The notes under the pieces: generated by a model
The model's database searches: none
What the model was told of the DNA's origin: nothing
What the model saw: the letters and a program-made list of their open reading frames with translations, nothing else
Position numbers and translations under genes: made by a program
NCBI RefSeq assembly: GCF_014779655.1
Contig: NZ_JACXYX010000002.1
Location: 186,001 to 250,000 of the forward strand
Length of the DNA stretch: 64,000 bases
DNA from: Nocardioides ganghwensis
GTDB lineage: Bacteria; Actinomycetota; Actinomycetes; Propionibacteriales; Nocardioidaceae
Direction of reading: 5' to 3'
In this document: piece after piece, positions 55,112-63,433 of the stretch
Numbering within the stretch: position 1 is the stretch's first letter
Layout: the number at the start of each line of letters is the position of its first letter

Positions 55112-55998
55112 GCGTGGTCGTACGCCGCGTCGGCCCGGAGGCTGCCGCCGAGGTCCTGGCCGTGGTGCAGGAGGCGTTCGGGGCGCGTCCCGTCCTCGAC
55201 CCGCCCGCGGACGCCCTGGGCGAGGACCTCGACTCGATCCGGCGGCTGCTCGCGCGGCGGGGCGGCCTGCTCGCCACGCTCGACGACGTCCCGGTCGGCT
55301 GCGTGGTGCTCGACCCCGACCCCGACGGCCTGGTGCTGCGGCGCTTCGGCGTCACCCCGGCCGCCCAGGGCAGGGGCGTGGCGTCCGCCCTCGTGGAGGC
55401 GGCCGTCGAGGCCGCGACCGGCCGGTCGTCCGTGCGGGTCGTCGCGCGCGAGGAGCTCCCCGACACCGTCGCCTTCTGGGAGGCCCAGGACTTCGTCGTC
55501 ACCGGCCGGCGCAGCCCCTACGTCGAGCTCGCCCGCTGGCTCGGCAGCACCTTCGACGCCCCTGACGCCGAGACGATGCGCGGCCTCGGCGCGCGCATCG
55601 GCGCCAGCCTCGTGGCCGGCGACCTGGTCGTGCTCACCGGCGAGCTCGGAGCCGGCAAGACGACCTTCACCCAGGGCCTCGGGGCCGGCCTCCAGGTCCG
55701 CGGCCAGATCGCCTCGCCGACCTTCGTCATCGCCCGGGTGCACCCCTCGCTCGGCGACGGACCCGCGCTGGTGCACGTCGACGCCTACCGCCTCGGCTCG
55801 CTCGAGGAGCTCGACGACCTCGATCTCGACACCTCGCTCGACTCCGCGGTCACCGTCGTGGAGTGGGGCGCGGGGCTGGCCGAGGGCCTGGCCGACTCGC
55901 GACTCGAGGTCGTCATCGACCGCGCCGTGGGCGCCGCCCCGGACGACGACGAGCTCGATCCGCGCCGGGTTTCGCTCCGCTGGATCGTCGGCCAGTAA
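55108..55998 (+). CDS. tsaE: GNAT domain fused to TsaE (tRNA t6A synthesis ATPase)
   Basis: 296 residues from the ATG at 55108. Residues 1-150 are a GNAT domain (SVVVRRVGPEAAAEVLAVVQ; FGVTPAAQGRGVASALVEAA as acetyl-CoA loop; FWEAQDFVVTGRRSPYVELA). Residues 150-296 are TsaE: Walker A VLTGELGAGKTTFTQGLG, ASPTFVIARVH, VHVDAYRLGSLEEL and VVEWGAGLAEGL. TsaE hydrolyses ATP to drive the TsaB-TsaD complex that makes N6-threonylcarbamoyladenosine at tRNA position 37. The single reading frame with no stop or frameshift between the parts shows a true fusion. The acetyl acceptor is unknown. Confidence 0.92.
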   Translation: MSVVVRRVGPEAAAEVLAVVQEAFGARPVLDPPADALGEDLDSIRRLLARRGGLLATLDDVPVGCVVLDPDPDGLVLRRFGVTPAAQGRGVASALVEAAVEAATGRSSVRVVAREELPDTVAFWEAQDFVVTGRRSPYVELARWLGSTFDAPDAETMRGLGARIGASLVAGDLVVLTGELGAGKTTFTQGLGAGLQVRGQIASPTFVIARVHPSLGDGPALVHVDAYRLGSLEELDDLDLDTSLDSAVTVVEWGAGLAEGLADSRLEVVIDRAVGAAPDDDELDPRRVSLRWIVGQ

Positions 55999-56008
55999 CC
56001 TCGACGCC

Positions 56009-56647
56009 GTGCTCCTCGCCTTCGACACCGCGACCCAGCTGGTCTCCGTCGCCCTCCACGACGGCGAGCGGGTGGTCGTCGAGCTCTCCTCCGACCAGCC
56101 CATGAAGCACGGCGAGCACCTCGCCCCGCTCATCGCCCGGTCGCTCGAGGAGGCCGGCATCGTGCGCCAGGACCTCACCGCCATCGCGGTCGGGGTCGGC
56201 CCCGGCCCGTTCACCGGGCTGCGCGTCGGTGTCGTGACCGCGCGGACCCTCGGCTTCGTGCTCGACGTCCCGGTCTACGGGGTGTGCTCGCTCGACGCGG
56301 TAGCCCTCGAGGTGGTCGCCACCCGGGCGACGCCGGGCAGCTTCCTCGTGGCCACCGACGCACGGCGCAAGGAGGTCTACCTCGCCTCCTACGACGCCGA
56401 CGGCCGTCGGCTGGAGGGTCCCGTCGTCACCAGGCCTGCCGAGGTGGCCACCGAGGTTCCTGTCGCGGGGGCCGGCCCGGAGCTCTACCCCGACGCGTTC
56501 CCGCACGCGATCGCCCCCGTACGCCCGGGTGCCGGCTGGCTCGCCGCCGGCGTCGGTTCCGAGCTCGTAGAATTGCTGGACCCCGAGCCCCTCTACCTGC
56601 GACGCCCCGACGCGGTCGCCGGCGCACCCAGAAAGCCCGTCTCGTGA
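56009..56647 (+). CDS. tsaB: tRNA threonylcarbamoyladenosine complex dimerisation subunit
   Basis: 212 residues from the GTG at 56009 (VLLAFDTATQLVSVALHDGE). The ASKHA fold has KHGEHLAPLIARSLEEAG and VGVGPGPFTGLRVGVVTART, the TsaB signature. TsaB scaffolds TsaD and TsaE in the t6A-forming complex. It lies 10 bases after the tsaE fusion, and its stop overlaps rimI by GTGA. The partner tsaD, usually next to rimI, is not in this window. Confidence 0.94.
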   Translation: MLLAFDTATQLVSVALHDGERVVVELSSDQPMKHGEHLAPLIARSLEEAGIVRQDLTAIAVGVGPGPFTGLRVGVVTARTLGFVLDVPVYGVCSLDAVALEVVATRATPGSFLVATDARRKEVYLASYDADGRRLEGPVVTRPAEVATEVPVAGAGPELYPDAFPHAIAPVRPGAGWLAAGVGSELVELLDPEPLYLRRPDAVAGAPRKPVS

Positions 56648-57099
56648 TCCGACCCGCCACGCCGGCCGACATCCCGGCCCTCGCCGCGCTCGAGCAGGAG
56701 CTGTTCGGGCCCGACGCGTGGAGCGAGGAGCTGATCCGGCAGGAGGTCGAGGGCCCGGGCCGGACCTTCGTGGTGACCGACGACCTCTCCGGCTACGGGG
56801 TGACGATGACGGCCGGTGACATCGTCGACCTGCTGCGCATCGGCGTACGCCCCGACGCCCGCCGCTCCGGAGTGGCCTCGGCCCTGCTGGACGAGCTGCT
56901 GGTCGGCACCGACGACGCCTCGCGGATGCTGCTGGAGGTGAGCGTGACCAACGCGGCTGCGCTCGGCTTCTACGTCGCGCGCCAGTTCAGCGTCATCGAC
57001 GTACGTCCGCACTACTACCGCGACGGGTCCGAGGCCCTGGTGATGTGCCGCTGGCTCCCGGGTGCCGCGCGGACGCAGACCGCCACCGCGCACGACTGA
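56644..57099 (+). CDS. rimI: Ribosomal protein S18-alanine N-acetyltransferase
   Basis: 151 residues from the GTG at 56644. GNAT features: VIRPATPADIPALAALEQEL, FGPDAWSEELIRQEV, the acetyl-CoA loop IGVRPDARRSGVASALLDEL and LEVSVTNAAALGFYVARQFS. RimI acetylates the N-terminal alanine of S18 (and other proteins); identity rests on the W.E..... motif and the tsaB neighbour. It is the last gene of the coupled cluster acpS to rimI and is followed by a hairpin terminator. In many relatives tsaD would come next. Confidence 0.92.
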   Translation: MIRPATPADIPALAALEQELFGPDAWSEELIRQEVEGPGRTFVVTDDLSGYGVTMTAGDIVDLLRIGVRPDARRSGVASALLDELLVGTDDASRMLLEVSVTNAAALGFYVARQFSVIDVRPHYYRDGSEALVMCRWLPGAARTQTATAHD

Positions 57100-57135
57100 C
57101 GCGACCTCCGCGCGCGACCCGCCTCCGGACGACGA

Positions 57136-57161
57136 AGGTCCCCGCCCGAGAGCGGGGACCT
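57136..57161. terminator. Hairpin terminator after rimI
   Basis: Perfect 10-base arms (AGGTCCCCGC and GCGGGGACCT) around CCGAGA, between the convergent rimI and the type VII-like gene. Confidence 0.75.
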
Positions 57162-57189
57162 GCATCTCGAACACCCGATGAGGCGTGGC

Positions 57190-58638
57190 TCAGTCGAGGA
57201 CCCCGGGTGCGACGTCGTCGTCGCCGAGCCAGTCCTGGTCGTAGACCAGGCTGTCGCGCTGCTGCGCCTCGTCGCGGTCGCCCCTGCGGCCGCCGCGTCC
57301 GGACGCGCCACCGACGCCTGTGCTGCGCGCGCCGCTCGCACCACGCCCGCCCGCACGGGAACCGGCGGTCGAGCCGGTCGCCGCACCGCGGCCGCCGGCC
57401 GACCCGGCACCGCCGCGCGCGCCGGCCGAACCAGCGGACCCGGCCGCACCGCGCGCGCCCGCCGAACCTGCCGAACCAGCCGAACCGCGAGAGGTCGGGC
57501 TGCCGGCCGTGCCGCTGCGCGCGGCGGGCGAGCCGCTCGAGGCAGCGGGCGTACGGGAGAGCGCGCCGGCGCTGCCGCTGCGACCGGTCGCGCCGATCGG
57601 GCGCGTCGGTGCGCTGCCGGCCGATGCGGAGGCCGCCCGTCCGCCGCCCATCATGCCGCTCGCACCGCCGGCCGCGCCCGCAGCGCCGAAGGCGGCTGCG
57701 TTCATGCCGCCCGCACCGCCCGCGCCACCGGCCCCGCCCGACGAGGTCGGGGCCGAGACCTGCGGACCCTGGTAGGTCACGCCGCTCTGCTGGCTGCCCC
57801 CCACCGTGGTCGTCTCGGTCGGCACAGTGGGCACCGTGATCGGCTGCGTGGGATAGGTCGGGTGGGTGATCGGAGGAGTGGTGATGGGCTGCGGCGGGTT
57901 CGTGGTGGTCGTGGTGGTCGTGGTGACCTCGGTGCCGGACGGGGTCCAGCTGTCGAGGTGGAAGCCCTGGGCGTTCTTGCTGCCGCCGCCGGCACCGCCG
58001 CCCGTGGTCGGCGGGGCCTGGGTGCCGGGCAGGTAGGGGCCGCCGGGACGGGAGGGGACGTCGTCGGTCGGCTCGGTGGGGTCGTCCTGCCCGTGGATCT
58101 CCTTCATCGGCGGGATGGCGCCGAGGAACGCGGCGTCGAGCTCCTTGGTGAGCGCGAGCGACCTGGCCTCCTGCCGGTCGTACTGCGTCTGCCAGGCGTT
58201 GCGCTCGTTCTGGCGGGCCTGGGCGGCCTGGGCCTGGGCCTGGAGCTCCTCGGGGGTCGGCTCCACGCCGGGCGTGCCGGCAGGAGCCTGGTAGGCAGCA
58301 GGCTTGGGCCCGAGGTCGGCCATCGCGTCGCGGGCGTCCTTGGTGTCGTTGATCTGCTGCCCGACGGTGACGAGGGCCTCGCCAGCGGCGCGGAGCGTGT
58401 CGGCCTTCTCGGACATCGACGTGGAGGACTTCTCCATGCCGGCGCGGAGGGCCGGGCCGGTGAGGGTCTGCTCGCCGATGCGGAGCTCGGCCTGCGCGGC
58501 GGCGAGCTTGAGGGCGTCGCTCAGGGTCTGGAGGTCCTGCGCCTTGCGCTTCCAGTCGCGGCCGACCACCTGCACGTGCCCGCCGAGGGCACTGTCGAGG
58601 TAGGTGTCGAGGTTGATCCGGTTGGGTCCCTTGGTCAC
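57190..58638 (-). CDS. Large type VII-secretion-like protein with Gly/Ala/Ser-rich tail
   Basis: 482 residues from the GTG at 58638. Residues 1-115 are predicted long helices without proline (GRDWKRKAQDLQTLSDALKL, MEKSSTSMSEKADTLRAAGE), then a further helical segment (about 135-180). This shape resembles PPE/WXG-type secreted helical hairpins. A Thr/Pro spacer (about 235-290) leads to a low-complexity tail of Gly, Ala, Ser and Arg (about 300-450), and it ends DQDWLGDDDVAPGVLD, an acidic end seen in actinobacterial ESX-associated proteins. No enzymatic motif. It lies four bases after its small partner gene. The function is inferred only from architecture. Confidence 0.55.
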   Translation of the reverse strand: MTKGPNRINLDTYLDSALGGHVQVVGRDWKRKAQDLQTLSDALKLAAAQAELRIGEQTLTGPALRAGMEKSSTSMSEKADTLRAAGEALVTVGQQINDTKDARDAMADLGPKPAAYQAPAGTPGVEPTPEELQAQAQAAQARQNERNAWQTQYDRQEARSLALTKELDAAFLGAIPPMKEIHGQDDPTEPTDDVPSRPGGPYLPGTQAPPTTGGGAGGGSKNAQGFHLDSWTPSGTEVTTTTTTTTNPPQPITTPPITHPTYPTQPITVPTVPTETTTVGGSQQSGVTYQGPQVSAPTSSGGAGGAGGAGGMNAAAFGAAGAAGGASGMMGGGRAASASAGSAPTRPIGATGRSGSAGALSRTPAASSGSPAARSGTAGSPTSRGSAGSAGSAGARGAAGSAGSAGARGGAGSAGGRGAATGSTAGSRAGGRGASGARSTGVGGASGRGGRRGDRDEAQQRDSLVYDQDWLGDDDVAPGVLD

Positions 58639-58642
58639 GGCG

Positions 58643-59053
58643 TCAGTCCTGGTTGTCGGTCGGCAGCGTGCACTGGCTGGAGGAGAAGTCGGGTGCGGCG
58701 ACGCAGTCGGTGGCGACCTCGATCCGGGCGGCCGTGGCCACGCTCTGCTCGGTGGTCTGCTGCACGTCGTTGCTGAACTGCTGGACCGAGGCGCCCATCT
58801 CGCGCAGGCCCGCGATCATCCGGTTGAGCTCCTCGCCGACGGCGTCGTGGGCCATCTGGACGTTGGTGGCGAGGCGGTAGCCACCGGTGAAGGACTCGCC
58901 GAACGACGTCTGGTGCACGGCGGCGATCGGGTCGTTCTCCAGGCCGGTGGCGGCCATGTCGAACGAGACCAGCAGGGACGAGATGGTCTCGGGGTCGATG
59001 TTGAGCCCCAGCATCGTCTGGTTGAGCAGTTCGCGGTCTTCGAGCGGCAGCAT
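58643..59053 (-). CDS. Small helical WXG100-like partner protein
   Basis: 136 residues from the ATG at 59053 (MLPLEDRELLNQTMLGLNID). Two long helices flank a turn with TSFGESFTGGYRLATN, where F-G takes the place of the W-x-G of WXG100 proteins, followed by REMGASVQQFSNDVQQTTEQ. The C-terminus has two cysteines (TDCVAAPDFSSSQC). The size and helix-turn-helix shape match one half of an ESX heterodimer; the partner is the large protein encoded next. No EccC or other secretion gene is nearby. Confidence in the coding region is high, in the role moderate. Confidence 0.55.
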   Translation of the reverse strand: MLPLEDRELLNQTMLGLNIDPETISSLLVSFDMAATGLENDPIAAVHQTSFGESFTGGYRLATNVQMAHDAVGEELNRMIAGLREMGASVQQFSNDVQQTTEQSVATAARIEVATDCVAAPDFSSSQCTLPTDNQD

Positions 59054-59147
59054 GGTCTGTCCTTTCCCCCTGGTCACAGAACCGAAACCAACCTTAGGTG
59101 GCTGATCTGGGTGCGCCACCATCGTCCCCCGCGGCTAGGCTCGATGC

Positions 59148-59759
59148 ATGACTTCTCGGGCAGATCGTCCTCGTCGTGCGCTCTCGACGGCCGTCGCGGT
59201 GGGCGTCCTGGCCGTCACTGCCGGCTGCCAGTCCTCCTCGGGGGAGTCAGCGAGGGAGCCGACCACGGGCACGCCGACGACCTCCACCACCCCGGTGCCG
59301 GTGCCGGTGCCCAGCACCCCTGTCGTCGAGCCGGCCGACGGCAAGGTGGTGAAGGTGCCGGGGGCGTCGATGCGCGCGCTCAGGTCCTACAAGCGGGTCA
59401 GCGACTACGGCATCGTCCAGGGCTACAACGACGAGAAGAGCGCACTCACGCTGTCGCCCAACCTGACTCTCGCGAAGTCGCTCGACGGCTTCGCCAAGGA
59501 GTGGATCCGCGCCCACGGCGGCCCCCGGGTCATGGAGCGCCAGGACGACGTGGTCGTCGGCGGCAAGTACAACGCGTGGCACGTGATCGACTCCCGTGAC
59601 GACAACGAGGAGTCCCACTACTACGGCGTGATGTTCCTCGACAGCGCGTGGCTGATCAACATCGCGATCTACCAGGGCGACCCGTGGAGCCTGACGCCCG
59701 AGGAGGGCGAGGAGGTCGTCGCGAGCCTCCTCGCGTCGTTCAAGACCGACCTCGACTAG
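59148..59759 (+). CDS. Lipoprotein of unknown function
   Basis: 203 residues. The lipoprotein signal peptide RRALSTAVAVGVLAVTAGCQ has lipobox TAGC with the cysteine at about residue 27. A Thr/Pro/Val linker (PVPVPVPSTP) leads to a 140-residue domain (KVVKVPGASMRALRSYKRVS, WIRAHGGPRVMERQDDVVVG, YYGVMFLDSAWLINIAIYQG). The domain resembles small photosystem-II-reaction-centre-PsbP-like or LppP-type alpha/beta domains, but I cannot assign it. It is divergent from the WXG-like pair. Its stop overlaps the convergent gene's stop through a shared CTAG. Confidence 0.72.
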   Translation: MTSRADRPRRALSTAVAVGVLAVTAGCQSSSGESAREPTTGTPTTSTTPVPVPVPSTPVVEPADGKVVKVPGASMRALRSYKRVSDYGIVQGYNDEKSALTLSPNLTLAKSLDGFAKEWIRAHGGPRVMERQDDVVVGGKYNAWHVIDSRDDNEESHYYGVMFLDSAWLINIAIYQGDPWSLTPEEGEEVVASLLASFKTDLD

Positions 59760-60967
59760 CGGACCTCGGCCATCGTGAGCCCGGACTCTCCGGCGCTCTC
59801 GATGCCGAGGCGCTGCACGGTGCCGTCCAACCCGAGGCGGACGATCACGCTGTCCTCGCCACCCGGCCAGACCCGTGCGACCAGGTGGTCGTCGTCCTCC
59901 CAGAGGATGTTGGTCTCGTTGACGCCGCCGACCTGGCGGCGGGGCAGCACCAGCTCGAAGTCGACGACCACCTCGCCGGACGTCGCGTCGAGGACCGCCA
60001 GCGTCGGTGAGCCGTACTCTCCACCGGACGCGACCGTGCCGACGACGTGCTGACCATCGGGGCTGAAGTGGTCGAGTGCGTAGTCGCAGGTCTCCCACGC
60101 TACGGCGCCGCTGGGCGACGTACCGTCGATGACGGCGGAGCACGAGCCCTCGATGTCCGAGCTGATGAAGGCGGCGACCACGCCGGCGACCGGTGACGCC
60201 GACCGCGCACTGATCGGGCCGGGCAACGCGGTGGGGGTGTCCCCGTCGGCGATGAAGGTCGAGGTGGTGCCGTCGCCGTGGTTCTGCGTCGCGGCGACCT
60301 CCACGTCCGACACGAACCCGATCGGTGCGACCCGGTGCTCCCGCGGGCTCGGCGGGAACTCGAGGTAGGTCGAGATCGGGCCGCCGGCGACCTCGGCGAT
60401 CTTGACGCGCCACTGGACGTCGTCGTACTCCGACCACGCGACGCGGCTGCCGTCCGGGCTCACCACGACGCCGCCGGTGGGCCCGACCTGGTCCACCAGC
60501 TCGAGGTCGGCGTCGAGGACCTCCAAGGTGTAGCTGCCCTCGTCGTTGGCGACGGCCATCCAGCCGTCCCGGTAGGGCGTGACCGTCTCGTAGGCCTTCG
60601 GCAGCTGGATCGTGCGCTCGGGAGTGATGAGGCTGGGGCTGTCGACGTCGACCAACGGGACTCCGACCGAGTCGATGACCGCCGCGCTGCGGGGGTCGAT
60701 GATGACGGTGCCGGTGACTGTGGGGGACGGCGGCTGGGTGGCAGGAGGCACCTCGCTGCGCTGCGCGGGCCCCACCGTGCTGAGCCCGATCGGTACGGCG
60801 ACGGCCACCATCGCCGCCACGGCGGCGCCGGCCACCGCGGCGCGGCGACGCTGGATGCGGCGGGCGCGCGTACGGACGTCGCCGACCGTGAACGGGTGGC
60901 GCTCCAGCGGGTCAGCCGTGCGGTGCAGGGCGTCGTGGACCTGGTCCTCGAGAGGAGTGTGGTTCAT
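59756..60967 (-). CDS. Membrane protein with beta-propeller-like exterior, partner of a SigE-family sigma factor
   Basis: 403 residues. The cytoplasmic head (1-47: NHTPLEDQVHDALHRTADPL, VRTRARRIQRRR) is followed by one membrane segment (AAVAGAAVAAMVAVAVPIGL, about 48-67). About 330 exterior residues carry repeats like VVVSPDGSRVAWSEYDDVQW and HFSPDGQHVVGTVASGG, typical of PD40-like propellers. Such proteins follow SigE-like sigma genes in Nocardioidaceae and could act as membrane anti-sigma factors; the short head would bind sigma. Its ATG overlaps the sigma stop (ATGA), so the two are co-translated. Confidence 0.75.
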   Translation of the reverse strand: MNHTPLEDQVHDALHRTADPLERHPFTVGDVRTRARRIQRRRAAVAGAAVAAMVAVAVPIGLSTVGPAQRSEVPPATQPPSPTVTGTVIIDPRSAAVIDSVGVPLVDVDSPSLITPERTIQLPKAYETVTPYRDGWMAVANDEGSYTLEVLDADLELVDQVGPTGGVVVSPDGSRVAWSEYDDVQWRVKIAEVAGGPISTYLEFPPSPREHRVAPIGFVSDVEVAATQNHGDGTTSTFIADGDTPTALPGPISARSASPVAGVVAAFISSDIEGSCSAVIDGTSPSGAVAWETCDYALDHFSPDGQHVVGTVASGGEYGSPTLAVLDATSGEVVVDFELVLPRRQVGGVNETNILWEDDDHLVARVWPGGEDSVIVRLGLDGTVQRLGIESAGESGLTMAEVR

Positions 60968-61536
60968 CGCGCATCGTCTCCGGACTCGTGGGGGTGGAGC
61001 CCATGTGGGTTGAGGGACTGGGGGGCCCGCGCACGCAGGCCCGCGAGCGCGCGGCTGGCCTGGGACTTCACGGTCCCGACGGAGATGCCGAGGGTGTCGG
61101 CGATCTCGGCCTCGCTGAGCTGCTCGTAGTAGCGCAGCACGATCACCGACCGCTGCTTGGGAGGCAACGTCTGGACGAACGACCAGAGCGCGCCGCCCAT
61201 GCCGTCGTCGTAGGTGTCGACGGTGCCGGTCTCCGGCATCGTGTCGGTCGAGTGCTCCTTGCGCTTCCACGCCCGGCGCCACAGCGAGTTGTTCTCGTTG
61301 ACCATGATCCGGCGGACGTAGCCGTCGAGGGCCTCCCGGTCGCGCACCTTGTCCCACGACAGGTAGAGCTTGGCGAAGGCGTTCTGGAGCAGGTCTTCGG
61401 CGGTCGCGTGGTCACCGGCGAGCAGGTACGCCGTCCGGTAGAGGGCGGCCTGGCGCGCGGACATGTACGCCGAGAAGTCAGCGTCCTTGTCGGCTCGCCG
61501 GTCGTGCGCTCCCATGTCGACGAGTGTCGCGGTCAC
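60964..61536 (-). CDS. SigE-family RNA polymerase sigma factor (ECF-like)
   Basis: 190 residues from the GTG at 61536; an ATG at 61515 would remove seven. Region 2: FSAYMSARQAALYRTAYLLA, HATAEDLLQNAFAKLYLSWD. Region 4: LPPKQRSVIVLRYYEQLSEA, IADTLGISVGTVKSQASRAL. It belongs to the same SigE-like group as the gene at 26841 but is paired with a membrane partner in a four-base overlap, the standard sigma/anti-sigma arrangement. Target promoters are unknown. It is divergent from the mycothiol formaldehyde dehydrogenase gene (125-base gap). Confidence 0.92.
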   Translation of the reverse strand: MTATLVDMGAHDRRADKDADFSAYMSARQAALYRTAYLLAGDHATAEDLLQNAFAKLYLSWDKVRDREALDGYVRRIMVNENNSLWRRAWKRKEHSTDTMPETGTVDTYDDGMGGALWSFVQTLPPKQRSVIVLRYYEQLSEAEIADTLGISVGTVKSQASRALAGLRARAPQSLNPHGLHPHESGDDAR

Positions 61537-61661
61537 CCTGCACCTCCTGCTCGATCTCGGGTGTTCCGTGCTGTGGCGTGTCGGGGTGAGGACGCGACCC
61601 GGTCGACGAAGGTTGCATCCGTTTGGGAGGGTCGTGTCACCACGTCGTAGGAGGAACGCTC

Positions 61662-62792
61662 ATGCAGCAGGTCAAGGCCGTCGTCGCGCTCGCCAAGGGT
61701 GTGCCGGTGCAGCTCACCACGATCAACGTCCCCGACCCGGGTCCGGGCGAGGCGGTGGTCAAGATCCAGGCCTGCGGGGTGTGCCACACCGACCTGCACT
61801 ACCGGGAGGGCGGCATCAACGACGACTTCCCGTTCCTGCTCGGACACGAGGCCGCGGGCGTGGTCGAGTCGGTGGGCCCGGACGTGACCGGCGTCGAGCC
61901 GGGGGACTTCGTGGTGCTGAACTGGCGCGCGGTCTGCGGCGACTGCCGTGCCTGCAACCGGGGCGAGCCGTGGTACTGCTTCTCGACCCACAACGCCACC
62001 CAGAAGATGACGCTCGCGGAGGGCGAGCTGGCCGGCACCAAGCTCTCGCCCGCGCTGGGCATCGGTGCGTTCGCCGAGAAGACCCTCGTCGCGGCCGGTC
62101 AGTGCACGAAGGTCGACCCCTCGGCGCGGGCCGCGGCCGTCGGCCTCCTCGGGTGCGGCGTGATGGCCGGGCTGGGCGCGGCGATCAACACCGGCAACGT
62201 GGGCCGCGGCTCGACCGTCGCCGTGATCGGCTGCGGCGGTGTCGGGGCGGCGGCGGTCGCCGGCGCCGCGCTGGCCGGCGCCTCGAAGATCATCGCCGTC
62301 GACATCGACGACCGGAAGCTCGAGACCGCGAAGAAGCTGGGCGCCACCCACACCGTGAACTCCAGCGAGGTGGACGCGGTCACCGCGATCCGCGAGCTGA
62401 CCCCGCCGCCCGACGGCACCGGCCACGAGGGCGGCGCTGACGTGGTCATCGACGCGGTCGGTCGCCCGGAGACGTGGAAGCAGGCGTTCTACGCCCGTGA
62501 CCTGGCCGGCACGGTCGTGCTGGTCGGTGTCCCGACCCCGGACATGAAGGTCCCCGACCTCCCGCTCATCGACGTCTTCGGGCGCGGCGGGTCGCTCAAG
62601 TCGTCCTGGTACGGCGACTGCCTGCCCTCACGTGACTTCCCGATGCTCGTCGACCTCTACCAGCAGGGCCGGCTCGACCTCGACGCCTTCGTGACCGAGG
62701 AGATCGGCATCGGCGACGTCGAGGCCGCGTTCGACAAGATGCACGGTGGCCCTGACTCCGAGACGGTGCTCCGCTCGGTGGTGGTGCTCTGA
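61662..62792 (+). CDS. mscR: S-(hydroxymethyl)mycothiol dehydrogenase (mycothiol-dependent formaldehyde dehydrogenase)
   Basis: 376 residues from the ATG at 61662 with GGAGGAA upstream. Zinc-type medium-chain dehydrogenase: catalytic zinc Cys in [16 protein letters not shown] with [10 protein letters not shown], structural zinc cysteines in [19 protein letters not shown], and NAD loop [17 protein letters not shown]. The N-terminus [20 protein letters not shown] and the insertion [19 protein letters not shown] fit the mycothiol-specific group rather than the glutathione one. It oxidises the formaldehyde-mycothiol adduct. The metallo-hydrolase next door overlaps it by one base, as in mycobacteria. 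It implies that the host makes mycothiol. Confidence 0.9.
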   Translation: MQQVKAVVALAKGVPVQLTTINVPDPGPGEAVVKIQACGVCHTDLHYREGGINDDFPFLLGHEAAGVVESVGPDVTGVEPGDFVVLNWRAVCGDCRACNRGEPWYCFSTHNATQKMTLAEGELAGTKLSPALGIGAFAEKTLVAAGQCTKVDPSARAAAVGLLGCGVMAGLGAAINTGNVGRGSTVAVIGCGGVGAAAVAGAALAGASKIIAVDIDDRKLETAKKLGATHTVNSSEVDAVTAIRELTPPPDGTGHEGGADVVIDAVGRPETWKQAFYARDLAGTVVLVGVPTPDMKVPDLPLIDVFGRGGSLKSSWYGDCLPSRDFPMLVDLYQQGRLDLDAFVTEEIGIGDVEAAFDKMHGGPDSETVLRSVVVL

Positions 62793-63427
62793 TGGCCGGG
62801 GGTGTGCGTGTGGACCACGCCGTGGTCTCCGGGACCTTCTCGCTGGACGGCGAGACGCACGAGGTCGACAACAACGTGTGGGTGATCGGCGACGACGAGC
62901 AGTGCCTGGTCATCGATGCCCCGCACGACGCCGACGCGATCCTCGAGGTCGTCGCCGGCCGGGCCGTGAAGGCGATCGTGTGCACCCACGCCCACGACGA
63001 CCACGTACGGGTCGCGCCCGAGCTCCGCCGGCGCACGGGCGCACCGATCCTGCTCCACCCCGACGACCGCCCCCTGTGGGAGCTCACCCACGGCGGCGAC
63101 CAGCCTGATGGGGAGGGCGCCGAGCTGTGGGACGTCGACCTCACCGACGGCCAGACGCTGACGATCGGCGGTGCCGCGGTCACGGTCATCCACACGCCCG
63201 GCCACGCACCGGGCGCCGTGTGCCTCTACGTCCACGACCTCGGCTGCGTCTTCACCGGCGACACCCTCTTCGAGGGCGGGCCGGGCGCCACGGGGCGCTC
63301 GTACAGCGACTCCGACCTCATCAAGGACTCGATCCGCCGGCGCCTGCTCGACCTGCCCGACGAGACGGTCGTGCACACCGGGCACGGCCCGGACACCACG
63401 ATCGGGGCCGAGCGGCAGAACCTCTGA
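62792..63427 (+). CDS. MBL-fold metallohydrolase linked to mycothiol formaldehyde oxidation
   Basis: 211 residues. The ATG shares one base with the previous stop (TGATG). Zinc ligands: VCTHAHDDHVRVAPEL (HxHxDH), VIHTPGHAPGAVCLY and FTGDTLFEGG, with the last His in VHTGHGPDTTIGAE. This glyoxalase-II-like enzyme is conserved next to mscR and is thought to hydrolyse the formyl-mycothiol thioester or a related thioester. Substrate is inferred from context. Confidence 0.88.
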   Translation: MAGGVRVDHAVVSGTFSLDGETHEVDNNVWVIGDDEQCLVIDAPHDADAILEVVAGRAVKAIVCTHAHDDHVRVAPELRRRTGAPILLHPDDRPLWELTHGGDQPDGEGAELWDVDLTDGQTLTIGGAAVTVIHTPGHAPGAVCLYVHDLGCVFTGDTLFEGGPGATGRSYSDSDLIKDSIRRRLLDLPDETVVHTGHGPDTTIGAERQNL

Positions 63428-63433
63428 CGCCGC

